Below the pieces are notes generated by a model. It was not told the DNA's origin. It saw only the letters and a list, made by a program, of their open reading frames with translations, and made no database searches. 64,000 nucleotides of DNA from Branchiostoma lanceolatum (lineage: Eukaryota; Chordata; Leptocardii; Amphioxiformes; Branchiostomatidae), in NCBI RefSeq assembly GCF_035083965.1, contig NC_089727.1, forward strand, positions 6,639,501 through 6,703,500, written 5' to 3'. Position numbers and translations under genes: made by a program. Below, piece by piece: positions 36,601-48,800 of the stretch. Positions within the stretch are counted from its first letter, which is position 1, and every line of letters begins with the position of its first letter.

Positions 36601-37530
36601 AACGAACAAACAAAAAACCCAATTGCTGCTATTTTGTTATTTGTTGGACAGTTTTCAACTATGTCTCTTAACAATTTTTGGGGACCAAGAAAATGTGTTT
36701 CTTAAAAGAATGTTCACATTATAGAGTGTAATGAAGAAAGAGTTTTAAGACAAATTCTTCTCAAATTTAGACATAATGTTCAGTGCATCTTGAAGGTGCC
36801 CATGAAGTATGGTTTCCACCAAAATCTAAGATGTAATTTTTATGGAAGCATTTCACATAGTCTATTCTAGTGGGATGTCACTAGAAATAACAACAGTTTT
36901 TATAATAGTCTGGATATGTGCTATATGGCAATAGGTCCTATGTTTAGTGCAATATTTCTTCTATAAGCAATCCTGGATATGCACAACTTGGTCACAGTCA
37001 TGTGCAGTATGAATGCACACAGGAACGAGTAACAAACTTGAAAGCAGTGGTGCTACAGATGTTTTCAAAACGCTGTGTTAGTTGGAAGAAATATGTTGCT
37101 GCTTGTGTTGTTGTGATCAATGGTTTTGATACAAAATTTTTTCTATGTACATGTATGGACAGAATAAAAGGAACATGTGCAACTGAAGTTACTTGTATTG
37201 TTACATGTTTTGAGTGTGATTGTCTATCAGTAAAGTTACTTTCACTTTGAAACTGAAACATATGTATGAAACAATTGTCATGACTTTTTGAAATAGTTTT
37301 TTGGACTTTTGAAATCAACCATAACAGGTAACGTTGAGAGGGAAGAGACTTAGCAGATGTCATTGTCCAAAAAAGTTCACAAGATTTGCAAAACTATAGA
37401 AAAATCTAGCCTAGAAAAAAATGATGCTAACTTTTTCACACACCAACACACGTAATAAACTTCTCTTACAAGTCTCCCTATGAACATTTATGTCAGAAAC
37501 ACCCCCATCTTCTTAGTGCGCTCTTCCAAC

Positions 37531-39406
37531 ATGGCGACGGTTTGGTTGCTGGTAGCTCTTCTCGTCCCGTTTGCCTTCTTCGATGTCTGGTACTTCCTCA
37601 ACGGTTTCATCACGTGGATGGTCGCAAAGTTACAGAAAACAATACGGAAGAAAGGCGTATTGGAGGACGTAGTTACCTATGGTAAGCTCTTACTTCTCCG
37701 TTTTTGTCGTTTACCGGCCACGCCCCCCTCCCACTAATTTGTTGCCAAAGGTCATACCGGTATATGTAGTCTGTCAGATCAAGGAGTAAAACCTCCTTGG
37801 TCAGATATCATGCAGATCTGATGGTCAAAACGAAGTCTTCCATGCAGATTTATTGAACTGTTGTTATGTTAAGTGCTGACAGATATTTACATAGCTTTAC
37901 ATAAAGCATTCTTAAAAGTGCCTAAGCCCTTTCACAATCCTGGTTAATTTAATAGTTATTCTTCAAGCAGAGGCTTCGATCGAGAGGGGTAGTTCTGTCC
38001 GGGATTTCTAACGTCCCTCTCCTGGACGTTAGAAATCCCGGACAGAACTACCCCTCTCGATCGAAGCCTCTGCTTGAAGAATAGTTAATAGTAACGTTAT
38101 CAGGATCTATCAGATCATAAACCTAACGCGTTAACACATAATCTTAAACTTTGGAAACTTTTTTTTCGGGTGATCATCTCCAATGTAAACAGTAACGTTA
38201 ACGAAGATTCCAATTGTATATAACACAATTGATAAAGTAACAACTGAGATCTGATCAGTTGGAGTCAAGTTTCCAAACTCTGTCAGGTTAAATCAGGTAA
38301 CGTTACTTGTCAAGTCACGAATATTGACTTTTTGTTGTTATTAGCTCTGGGAATGAGGGTGACACCTCTGACTGGAGGTAATGTTTTGGTTGTGTATGTG
38401 TGTTTGCATCTATACTATAACTCTAGATCCCTTACGACTTTAGTTCTGTGGGTATTTATTGAGGTCCAGAAGACACCTGGTGAATTTTGGCCCCCTTGCA
38501 GCTTTTTCAGGTATGGCAGCATTACAGACTGCCAACATCTTGTTGACTTAGCATTTGTTTGTGCAGATGAAGCATTCACTGATTTGTGTCTTTTTTGTCT
38601 GCACTTTTACAGGCCTGGTTACTACCACTGATCTGGACTTCATGTGTCACAAGAACAACGCTCGCTTCTCGCGCAAGTGTGACTTTGGCCGTTTCATGCT
38701 ATGGGAGTCCACGGGAATCTGGGATAGCGTACGGAAGTTGGGAGGTTCGGCAGTTTTGGGGGCTTCCACCGTCCGCTTCCGCAGATCACTGCAGTTCCTG
38801 GAACCTTTCAGAGTCAGATCTAAGGCAAGAACTGTGAAGAGTTTTTCCAGCAAAAGCACCATAAAAAAACAAGGGCCTGCTCAATATGGTCGAGGGAAAT
38901 TTTGGTACCGTTTTCTCAAAACCAGCTCACATATGGCTGGCTCGACCGCCATAGCCTGTGGGGTACCGTTGTAAAGGGTATTAGATTAGATGTAACATTT
39001 GCTGCTACTGACTTGATGTATGTTTGTTATTGTCTAAAGCACTTCCAGACACTTCCCAACATCCTTATAACTTTAGAACTCCCTACTGCCTAACTCGGTA
39101 ACCAATAGGGACTTGGGTGGCAAACAGCTACTTCAAAGTGCTAAAGGTTAAAAGATGTTGTATTTTCCACAGGTTTTATGCTGGGACAACAAGGCCTTCT
39201 ATGTGGAGCAGCGACTGGAGTCCCTCAGAGACAACTTCATCTGTGCAATAGTGTACTGCAAGCAGACCATGATACGTGTCAGTCCAGCCAAGGTGGTAGA
39301 GGCCACGTGTGGGGAGCCCATGGCCAGCCCTGAGTTTCCATCCGAGATCACCGCGTGGATCGAAATGAACAACATCTCCAGCGAAAACCTCCGCAAAAGT
39401 CTGTGA
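37531..39406 (+). CDS. THEM6: THEM6-like hotdog thioesterase, copy 1
   Basis: Member of the THEM6 group: one N-terminal membrane anchor followed by a 4HBT hotdog fold, thought to act on acyl thioesters at the ER membrane. Exons 37531-37681, 38613-38824 and 39173-39406 (151+212+234 nt), giving 198 aa. The anchor is at about residues 3-20 (LLVALLVPFAFFDVWY). The motif DLDFMCHKNNAR (57-68) corresponds to DLDLLLHMNNAR of vertebrate THEM6, with Asp57, Asp59 and His63. The second block RFRRSLQFLEPFRVRSK and the third LCWDNKAFYVEQRLESLRD match the family. The first ATG of the shared frame is at 37480, but only the ATG at 37531 is followed by sequence conserved with copy 2. Intron 2 begins AAG/GCAAGA, a GC donor. 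Confidence 0.9.
37957..38083. mobile_element. perfect palindrome, 60 bp arms, 8 bp flanking repeat
   Basis: Arms 37957-38016 and 38024-38083 are exact inverted copies separated by 7 nt. Direct repeats TTAATAGT lie at 37949-37956 and 38085-38092. It is in intron 1 of THEM6 copy 1 and absent from copy 2, so it was inserted after, or lost since, the duplication. Confidence 0.75.
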
Positions 39407-41620
39407 CATGCCACGTGGGTTAGACGGAGTATACCATGAGCTCAGGCTGAAACCAGTTGTCCATATTTGCCACCAGTCATTCACATCTTTCTCTTCTATT
39501 TCAATGAATTACATAGACCAAAGAAGCTTTTGCTTATTGCCTGTGTCTAGCATGTATCACTTAATATGTCATACTTGGGCCGCGAAAACGTTAGATACGG
39601 GTGTTCCGGACCGTGTGATAATTTTCCGTATCACACAGGCTTCCATAGAATATTTAGAATGCATTTCAGCGCGCTGGTTGCGCTGCCGTCCAAAATTCAA
39701 ATACCGGATTTGGAAGTTGGAATCAATGTTGCTACAGTTTTTTGTTCGAGGACACAAAACTCCCTCAACTTCTGGCGCATTCCGCATTGAAATGTGTGTT
39801 TTCTCTGGTGATTGTATTCTATATTTAACCTAGAGGGAGTCTGCACTTATCAGTTATGGACTACATTGTATTTGGTATCTCAGGGGCTTTGTTTTGAACT
39901 CAGGGCAAGAGGTGGATGTGACATGAAACTCATTGTCAGGTTGTTGGACGAGGTAAAGCAAAAATAGGTACATTCATTGTTACACTAGTAAATACATGTA
40001 CACTGACAAATGGGTGAAAGAAATTGGTGAACAAATAACTAGCTTCCACTGTAGCGGATTAGATGAAATCGAGGTGAGGCTGGAAAGAAAAGGTTGTAAC
40101 AACTAACAAGTCAACAATAAAAGCTTCCGAGTCTGCAAGCTTTGCAAAATAAGTGACGGTATAGTAATTTTATGTAGAAGCCATATCATGCCATGATGAT
40201 TTATAACTAGTAGATATGATGTGGTAATATTTCAGATGATGGGGAACTTACATTTGGCTTGCTCCATCCTTATTGACTGGCAGCACTTGTGGTGTACTTG
40301 GTCTAATCCACATTTTCATTTCTTTACATTCTATTCATTTCACCAGAAAGTGCATGTCGCTCTTTGGCGTTTTTCAAAGATTCCTGCTCTGGGGGGAGAA
40401 CCCCAACATAAAATAACAGAACATAACATTGTATGATGATTACAAAAGGTCAACTAAAATGAATACATTCATAAATCAATCATAAATAACTAGTATTACA
40501 AATAAATCAAGATAGCTTCGTATAACAGTAAAAAATTAAAGGTTTGTCCAGAAACCACACAACATTGTCATTATGACAGGATTTTGTCATTATATTAAAA
40601 ATTGTATCAGTCTGCACAAAGAACAACAGCTCAGGAGTATGTTTGGGCCAGAAAGGGATATGAAAACATGATACATGTTACAATAAAATGTTGACAGAAG
40701 AAAGCCAATTATTCTCTTTGTCATGTTTCAACTTTAAAATAGACTGCGGCAATACTGCTGTCAAAACAATATAAAACTCTTTTTTCACACGCACACACAG
40801 ATTATTCTTTTCTTATGTACGCAGAGAAATAGTCAAAAATGTGATTCCAATGTACATAGTCAAAGATCCCTGAATGAACATTAATGTGTGAAACACTCTA
40901 ATAACTGAGGTTTATGTGAACTAGATTACTTTATAAGCACAAAATGTACATATACTGGAGTGGGTATGAATTACTGGTGGTGAGCCGTAAGTCTGATGTA
41001 GATATAACGCTCTTGAAGTCACAATTCGAATGTACTAGTACATGTATATGCATAATATGGTTCATGCGATGGTCTGGTTATTACAAGGAAAACAGTGATT
41101 CACAATATATACATGCCCCAGTGTTGCTGGATGCTTAAACACATGATATAACAAAAGATACAAAAAGTAATGCTGCAGTACCAAGGTCACATACTAGGTG
41201 GCCCAAAATCGACCTTCACCTTTGTCTTCCCAACACCTACCCACATACCAAAGGCCATTACAATCCATTCAGATGTTCTAGAGTCATGCTTGCGGAAACA
41301 CAAACCAACACACAGACAGTGTCACACCCAAAACTATATCTCCATTTTTCATGGAGATAACTACCATAAGCTAGGAATACAACTATCCAGAGCTATCGTG
41401 ACAAGCGACGAGACTGCAACTCCGAGATCCAACTTCAAGCGACGCGCGCATATTTTATCTAGAATCCCTTAACCAATCGCGCTGCTGTCACCAGGCTATT
41501 GGTCACCAGCTACCTTCACTCCAAAAGATCATCATCGGATCCTGCCTAATCAACATATGGTAATTATATATTCATGAATTGATTGATTACCTATTCGTTA
41601 CAACAGTGTACTCTTCCAAC
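39407..41620. other. spacer between the two THEM6 genes
   Basis: The first 500 bp are 3'UTR sequence shared with copy 2 (for example GGACTACATTGTA and the word GGGGCTTTGTTTT). It is interrupted at about 39580-39830 by an insertion absent from copy 2. A possible poly(A) signal AATAAA is at about 40116. A minus-strand copy of the dispersed repeat seen at 17220 lies at 41170-41345. The rest, 40130-41160, shows nothing. Confidence 0.6.
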
Positions 41621-44448
41621 ATGGCAACGGTTTGGTTGCTGGTAGCTCTTCTCGCCCCGTTTGCCTTCTTCGATGTCTGGTACTTCCTCAACGGTTTCAT
41701 CACGTGGATGGTCGCAAGGTTACAGAAAACAATACGGAAGAAAGGCGTATTGGAGGACGTAGTTACCTATGGTAAGCTCCCCCCCTTATATAATATGTTG
41801 ATAAATGACATATCTGATGGTCGGAACGATATGATTTTCTGCCTTGTGGCTGTCCTGTTACCAACGAATATTCCTATTGCTTAACATGAAACAAAAAATA
41901 TAACCTTCTGCCTACGGTGAAGGCAATAATGAAGCTGGTTTCTTCAACTTAAAGCGCCTTCAGTAACATGGTTCAGATCTGAACTTAGCAAAAAGTTTGG
42001 GAACTTGATTTCGGTTGATCATACATGTACCTCCATTGGTACGTAATCAATTATATTGTTTTGTGTATCATTGGAAAGCTTCACTTATTGAAACCCCTGT
42101 ACAAATCATGAATGGTACTCCGTATGCTATGATCGTACATCCATGGCATGGGTCGAGCACCATGCACCAGGGCTGCATTCGTGTGCAGATCGTGAGAAGA
42201 AAAAAACGGAATTTCCCGACTATATCGTTTGTGTCCCCTGTTTTCTTATGATGAGCACTGTCTTTTAAACTGATACCCTGTTTAGTTACTTATGTTGTCT
42301 TTATTAGTTTATACAGGGTAGGCGCGCTCAGTGCTAAACACACTGCTTTACAGGCGTGCGCTGTACAGAATAACATACACGGCTGAATAATGTAACATAA
42401 AGAAGGGAATAAGATAAACCAATGAGCAAAAAACATCCCAAAATTATAAAAAAGATAAATACACAACCGAGTGTCAATCAGAATCATATACCGTAGACCA
42501 AAGTCTGTGTGGCAGACCGGGTCAAGAGGTAAGCAGTGATGTTTAGCTTCTTGAGAGATAGGCCAGACGTGGCCACTCTAACTGTTGCAGGCAAATCATT
42601 CATGCAAATGCACCCCTGTACGTAAATGTTCTACGGCCGGACTTTAGTATGACTTTAGGAAGTTGTAAGTTTGAATTATGCCTTGTTGCATAGGTGTAAT
42701 TTGTAATGATTACGCTTTTGTGGGATAACAACAATGATTTCGTGGGTGAGTTGTCGACAAATGCTAAGCCTTCCCTGCTGCCAATATCCAAAATTTCGGT
42801 ACTTTCATTTTCTTGACTCGCTTACACGTGTTACATGAGTAACGCTACGGTCACATTTCCAAACCGGCGCCCAGACGTTGGGCAGTTTGTGGGAACGAAA
42901 GGTATGATATAAAAGACATCAAAACATACAAAACATATAAAAATGTTCCTGAGCATAATCTGCGTATATCTATTATGATATGCTAGAACACTTTTATTCT
43001 TTGTTCCCGCAAGCAGCCCGGCCGGGTCCCGGTTTGGAAATGTGACCATAGCCTGACGCTGGTGCTCGATCCATGAATGCACGATTGTTGCAGGTGACGC
43101 GTACCATTGTAAAGGGTAATGATAGTAACCAGTATCAAGATATTGAACTGAAAGAGTAACAACTAAGAAATGATCAACTGAAGTCAAGTTTTCAAACTTC
43201 TTGAGTTAGGTTTACATCAGGTTACACGTTACTTAGAAACTGCTAGCCATAAATGCACCAATATTGCCATTTTATTATTGACTTAGCATCTGTTTGTGCC
43301 AATGAGATATCAACTCTTTTGTCCGCATTTCTCCAGGCCTGGTAACCACCACTGATCTGGGCTTCGCGTTTTACAAGAACAACGCTCGCTTCTCGCGCAA
43401 GTGTGACTTTGCCCGTTTCCAGCTGTCTGAGTCCACAGGAATCTGGGACAGCCTAGCGAAGTTGGGAGGTGTGGCGGTATTAGGAGCATCAACCATCCGC
43501 TTCCGCAGATCACTACAGTTTCTGGAACCTTTCCGAGTCAGATCTAAGGCAAGAGTTTACAGAAATTACCCATGCAATGGCAGCCTCTCTAGTGCTGAAT
43601 TGGTGCAGGGTTTACAATCACATAATACACATGGGCAACCGATGCATATTTGATCCACACGTGCACTTTTTTGGAACTGTCACAAGGGTCTGGGCGGCTG
43701 CCATTCGGCGCCACTAGGTAACCTCAATGCGACCTTCCCCAACCAAAGTCAGGTACCCGTTTACATCTGGGTGGAGTGAGGAACGTCATGTTAAGTGCCT
43801 TTCCCAAGGGCACGACATCGGGGCATATCAGTGGTTTCGAACCTCTCGGTTGCGCCACACGATGCCACAGAGTTGTGAACATTGTTCTGGTTCCCCTTAG
43901 AACACACTGACTTGATTGTACGTAAGACATCTGCGGACACTCAATGCCCCCCCCCCCCAAGAAAAGTTAAGAAGTTTACAACCGTAACTGTAATTGTAAA
44001 GAGAAGCAGCCAAAGTTGCAAATATATGCCATATATTGCAGAAGAACATCGGAAAACGGATAGTTATGTCGTAGACTGCCAAAGTCGATTTCAAAGAAGA
44101 CATGAAAGCATAATCATATACAAATGGGGAATCATTTCGAAAGGACATATGGTCGAAGGAAATTTTGGGCTTTTTTTTCCCAAGCCTCAAACCAACCAAT
44201 TGTCTTTTCCACAGGTTTTATGTTGGGACGACAAGGCTTTCTATGTGGAGCAGCGACTGGAGTCCCTAAGAGACAACTTCATCTGTGCAATAGTCTACTG
44301 TAAAGAGACCGTGCTTCGCACCAGTCCAGCCAAGGTGGTGGAGACCATGTGTGGGGAGCCCATGGCCAGCCCTGAGTTTCCATCCGAGATCACCACGTGG
44401 ATCGAAATGAACAACATCTCCAGCGAAAACCTCCGCAAAAGTCTGTGA
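41621..44448 (+). CDS. THEM6: THEM6-like hotdog protein, copy 2, altered active-site motif
   Basis: Tandem duplicate of the gene at 37531. Exons 41621-41771, 43337-43548 and 44215-44448 have exactly the same lengths and phases, giving 198 aa. The membrane anchor and the C-terminal blocks are almost unchanged. In exon 2 the motif reads DLGFAFYKNNAR, so Asp59 has become Gly and His63 has become Tyr. By my count the proteins differ at 2 of 50 residues in exon 1, 11 of 70 in exon 2 and 8 of 77 in exon 3. The frame is fully open, so it is not a simple pseudogene. The GC donor of intron 2 is kept. Either it has changed substrate or chemistry, or it has lost catalysis while keeping its fold. Confidence 0.88.
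42845..43051. mobile_element. MITE with CTAYGGTCACATTTCC ends
   Basis: Left end CTACGGTCACATTTCCAAAC and right end GTTTGGAAATGTGACCATAG are inverted copies with one mismatch. Length 207 bp, no coding capacity, inside intron 1 of THEM6 copy 2. The flanking duplication is unclear. Confidence 0.65.
43715..43870 (-). mobile_element. SINE fragment, family 2
   Basis: Minus-strand copy with ACCAAAGTCAGGTACCCGTT, GTGCCTTTCCCAAGGGC and the B-box-like GTTTCGAACC, in intron 2 of THEM6 copy 2. Confidence 0.65.
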
Positions 44449-45839
44449 CATGCCACGTGGGTTAGACGGAGTATACTGTAATTCACTTTATCTTCACGGT
44501 AGCTGTGTAAGGAAAATGCTTTTTCACTGAAGTTTAACTTCATTAATTGTGGCAGCAAGTGATTTACAGAACAGATGTGTGAAGGAATCATAGATAATTA
44601 CAACAGGTTTTTCACGGTGATGATAAGTTCATGGTACAGAGGTGACCGTGAAAACAGTGAACATAAAGTTACAGTAAAAGAAACAAGAATTACAGTATCA
44701 TGAAGTTGAACCCATGAGCTCGGGGAAACTAGCCGGCAAGCAATAAAAAAATGTAATAAGAAAATGGTAACTTAGAATAAAACAGTCGTAAGGAGTCTGC
44801 AACGGAGGCTAGGGTGAAACCAGTTGTTGTCAATATTTTCCATTAGTCCTTCACATCGTCCTCTTTTAATCTACTTGAATAAATTCTAGACAAAAGAGTT
44901 TTCTGCTTATTAGCTGTGTCTTTGCCTAGCATGCATCACTTAGTAAGCTAGTTCGAGTCTGCACCTATTGACTTGCTACGTAATTATGGACTACATTGTA
45001 CATGTATTTGGTATCTTAGGGGCTTTATTTTAAACTCAGATAAGGCCACGCCAATTTTTTGTTGCTTCTCGGAATAGCCTGCCCTGATTTTCCCATTTAA
45101 AAAAAAAAAAAATTTGGTCGCTATTCCCATTCACAAATTTTAACTCCAAATTTTACTATATGTTCAGTTGTAGAACTCAATAGCCACCAAAATAGATTAT
45201 AAAGGCCTGCACATACCTAAAAAGTGTGGTCACATTGATCATAAGTTATAATTTTTCATTTATCAAAACTACTTCTCAATATCAATCCATACATTACATG
45301 GCAAATGGTAATTTTGTTACTGAAATTATAGTACTAGATCAAAGAAAGGGGTGCATTGCATTAAAACGAGCCAGACAAAGCTGAAACTTGAATAATCCTC
45401 TTATTCTTTATGTAATGTAAACCCTTATTTTCACCCCAGACTATTTGCAAAATATTTTATTTTTATTTCTTTTCGCCCTGTCACTCCATTTAAAAAAAAA
45501 AAAAACGAGAACCAACGAATAAAATTGGTGTGGTCTAACAATCAGTTGTCAAAAATGAGCGATGTGAAATTTCATCACGATTTCCCACCAATTATTTAGT
45601 AATAATTACTGTGGTCATATGCTGGCAAATCCAGGTCGTTTTGGGCAGTGTAACTGATGTAACTTACATTAAGTTACAGCAGCCAAACCATGTTATAATG
45701 ACATTATTTCTAGCATCACAAAAGAAACAGAAGCATTTTACAAAAACAAATCTTACAACATACTACTTCCTAATCAGAGATTTTATTTTGTAAATAACAT
45801 TTCCAAGGTACAGCTGTTATTTTCCACAATCATTTTTGC
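44449..45839. other. convergent spacer between THEM6 copy 2 and ALKBH8
   Basis: 3'UTR sequence shared with THEM6 copy 1 runs to about 44476 and resumes at about 44811. Between them is an insertion of about 335 bp that is absent from copy 1. Poly(A) candidates AATAAA are near 44742 and 44878. A Harbinger-like element follows at 45043-45537. ALKBH8 ends at 45840 on the other strand, so the two genes are tail to tail. Confidence 0.6.
45043..45537. mobile_element. Harbinger-like MITE
   Basis: Left end AAGGCCACGCCAATTTTTTG with TTGCTTCTCGG, and right end CGAGAACCAACGAAT with AATTGGTGTGG. A-rich runs at about 45100 and 45490. Same end family as 61491-62093. Confidence 0.55.
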
Positions 45840-48800
45840 CTACAAACTTTTCTGTATTACTATGCACCAGTTACCTTTGTCATAGTAACTGTCTATAACT
45901 GAAATGTCAGGCACACTGTTACAGAGTTCCTCTACCTCTCCATCCTTAAAAACATGATAAAATCTATGGTAGATTGGCCCATCTTGTCCTTTGTCCTGCT
46001 GGCCAACTGATGCACAAGCACGAGATGAGCTGTCCACCCTTTCCTCCTCTGAATCCTGCTTCTGGTGATGTCCTGCATCTGACTGTTTGCATGTATCTTG
46101 CTCACTGCTTCTGTTACCTGACTTTGTCTCTTCTGTGCCATTTCTGGTGTCTTTCTCTGGATTCTTTGCGGTATCTCCTGTCTTTCCTCCACCTGACTTA
46201 CTCGACACTTCAACACCTGTACGAGAATCCTTCTGCTGTTTCTTTGCACCATCCCGGAAGTGCCAGGGTACCAGCATGTCTTGGGTCTGAAAGGAGGTTC
46301 TGTTGACATGAACAGGAAGTCCTGCACCTTGTTGTTCTTGCACTGAATCCCTCTGACCACTGTCTGGACTTGTAGCACCTCTGATGTCATCAGGAATCGT
46401 GCTGCTCTTGTCTCTTACATCATCATTTTGGCGCTCTAGGATGAGAAAGGGAGGAAGAGTTGCTAAGTAAAAAATGTATTGCGAGCTGGAAAGTGAACGT
46501 AATCTTCCACTGATTCTGACAGAGACAACAGATGCTATGTACAATATCTACAGGGTCATTGTACCTGGGAAACCTAGCTCTTTTCAACATTCACAATGAA
46601 CAGTGGACTACAGCTTAACATCCTGAAACAAGCATTAAGAATCCTCTCTATAGGTATCACCTGTCCACATAGACTAGATATTATTGACCCCCGAGCGGTC
46701 TTCTTAGGCAGTTTTGACTGTATTTTGATCAAAGTGACTTTAGCATCAACGTTACATGACTGCCAAACCATTACCTTTAGTGTCCTTTAAGTAGTTGGAC
46801 TTGACATTCTTGTATTCTTGCTCAAAAGCCCAAACATAGATGAGGGCCTTCCCTCCAGGCTTGAGGAGCCTGGCCAGCTCCTTGACAGCTTTCAGTCTTC
46901 TTTCCTTAATACATGAGGAGAAATGTAATCATAATCTTGAAAAATAATAACTAGTAAACAATTAAGAAGGCTGAAAAACACAGTGACCACAAACATTTTC
47001 ATAGAAACATACACACTACAGTTTTCCCTGGTTCTTTTCAGCTAAACTGATTAACCCTGTTTAACTCCCTTAGCAATTTATTCTCCCAATAGCCAGCATA
47101 GTGAATTTGATAGCTACACTAAGCCTACAGAGACTAGTTCCTTCGTGTCTTCTGTAGAGACGCCTACCAGGCTAACACTGCATATAACTATTGTAGGAGA
47201 CACTGCAAAAGGCAGGACCTCACAGAGCAACCGATGTGGCCACTGCCGTAGATTGTCTAAAAGGTGAAGGTAAAGGTAGCCCCACTGTATAGGGGCAGTG
47301 GATTGTCATGCACCATGTCTATAGCACAGTATTAGATGGCAAAGCCAATCCCTCTCCTTCCACCGCCTTTTACCTTCCCAACCAAAGTCGGGCACCAATT
47401 TTTACACCTGGGTGGAATGAGAAAAGTCATGTTACGTGCCTTTCTCAAGGACATGACTTCTACCTCAGGAACACCAGGAATTGACCCATGACCTCTCAGT
47501 CTAGTGTTCGATAGCCTAGTCACCCAGCCATTTGATGCCGTCTTCAGTAGACTATGGATTGTCTACTTTTAGAAATGCAAAAGCCAAAGAGAGTTATAGT
47601 TGAAATCATACATACCTGCGTACAGAAGTGATGGATGACAGCTATACTGATGGCTGCATCTACAGCCCCGGTCCGGATGGGCACAGACAGGGCGTCACAC
47701 ACAAACACCTCCAGCTGTCTGTCCCTGCAGATCTCAGCCAGACCACAGCTCCGGTCATTCCCCAGCTGCAGGTGTACATATGAAAGTGAACCAATTTAGC
47801 TAAATGAATGTGACAGAGAAGACAGACCCTGGTTCATTGTACAGGGGATATTCCTCATGTTCTTGTCCACAAGCATAATAAAAAGTAGACCATGGATGAA
47901 TGTCTCATCCTAAGCACTGAGACCTTTTCCAAAAGCATGCAAGTCGGGTCAGCAACAACGGTGGTACAGGTCTCATGTTTTATCATAAAGATCTTATTCG
48001 CCATTTCCGTACACAATGTAAAGTGCTTTAATACCAACAAGGTTTTGATCAGATCTCGGATCCTTCCGTCATTATGATCCATAGATTTAGTGCTGATGAC
48101 ATCTAAAAAAAGGTTATTATTCTTCTTCGTCTTGAGTGAAATAGAATACAAAGAAAAATTAAAGATAAGGGTCTGAGCAAACAGCAATGACTTGTACAGG
48201 CCAGAAAAAGTGTGTGTATCAGTGACATGTTTCGTACATCATGGATACTGCTATTACCACTGCAATGCAAACTGTGCTATACTTACAGAGTAAACATCCT
48301 TGTTTGCTCCCAGGTACTTTCCACTGCCACAACCTGTGGATAAACGAACAACAATTTAAGAGCAAGGAGACACAGGGATAAAATTCTCTCATTGAAAAGG
48401 TAAAGGTAGTCCCATAGCCTTTTTGAGGCTATAGGGGCAATGAGTGTCTAGGGTACAGGATTGGAAGGCACAGCCCATCTCTCCCTACCTCTTTACCTTC
48501 CCATCAAAGTCATGATCAGGTACCCATTTTGGGTGTACCATACCTGGGTGTAGTGGAGTGAGGAATGTAAAGAGCCTTTCCCCATGACTCAACATCTAGC
48601 CAGGAATGCCAGGAATCAACCTGTGACCTCTCAATCTCGTGTCTGCTACTTGGCCATTCGACGCCCCAACTCTCTCCTCATTGCACCAATACACATAGGG
48701 AGCTTCTACAAAGCACTCAAGACAGTACCTTATTTAGCTGGACATTGAGAGCAGATACCTGTAACATACTGTATGTTCTTACCTACATCCACCACTAGAG

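Larger units (their letters stand above)
35997..37530 (+). other. PGAP1 3' region and THEM6 upstream region
   Basis: AATAAA at 36125-36130, 129 nt after the stop, is the likely PGAP1 poly(A) signal; another lies at 37163-37168. A SINE-like piece at about 36385-36600 separates them. Beyond it I see no gene. The region just before 37531 should hold the THEM6 promoter. Confidence 0.6.

Noticed and set aside
41170-41472. 100-codon plus-strand frame
   Set aside because: It is the reverse complement of the dispersed repeat seen at 17220 and 60335.
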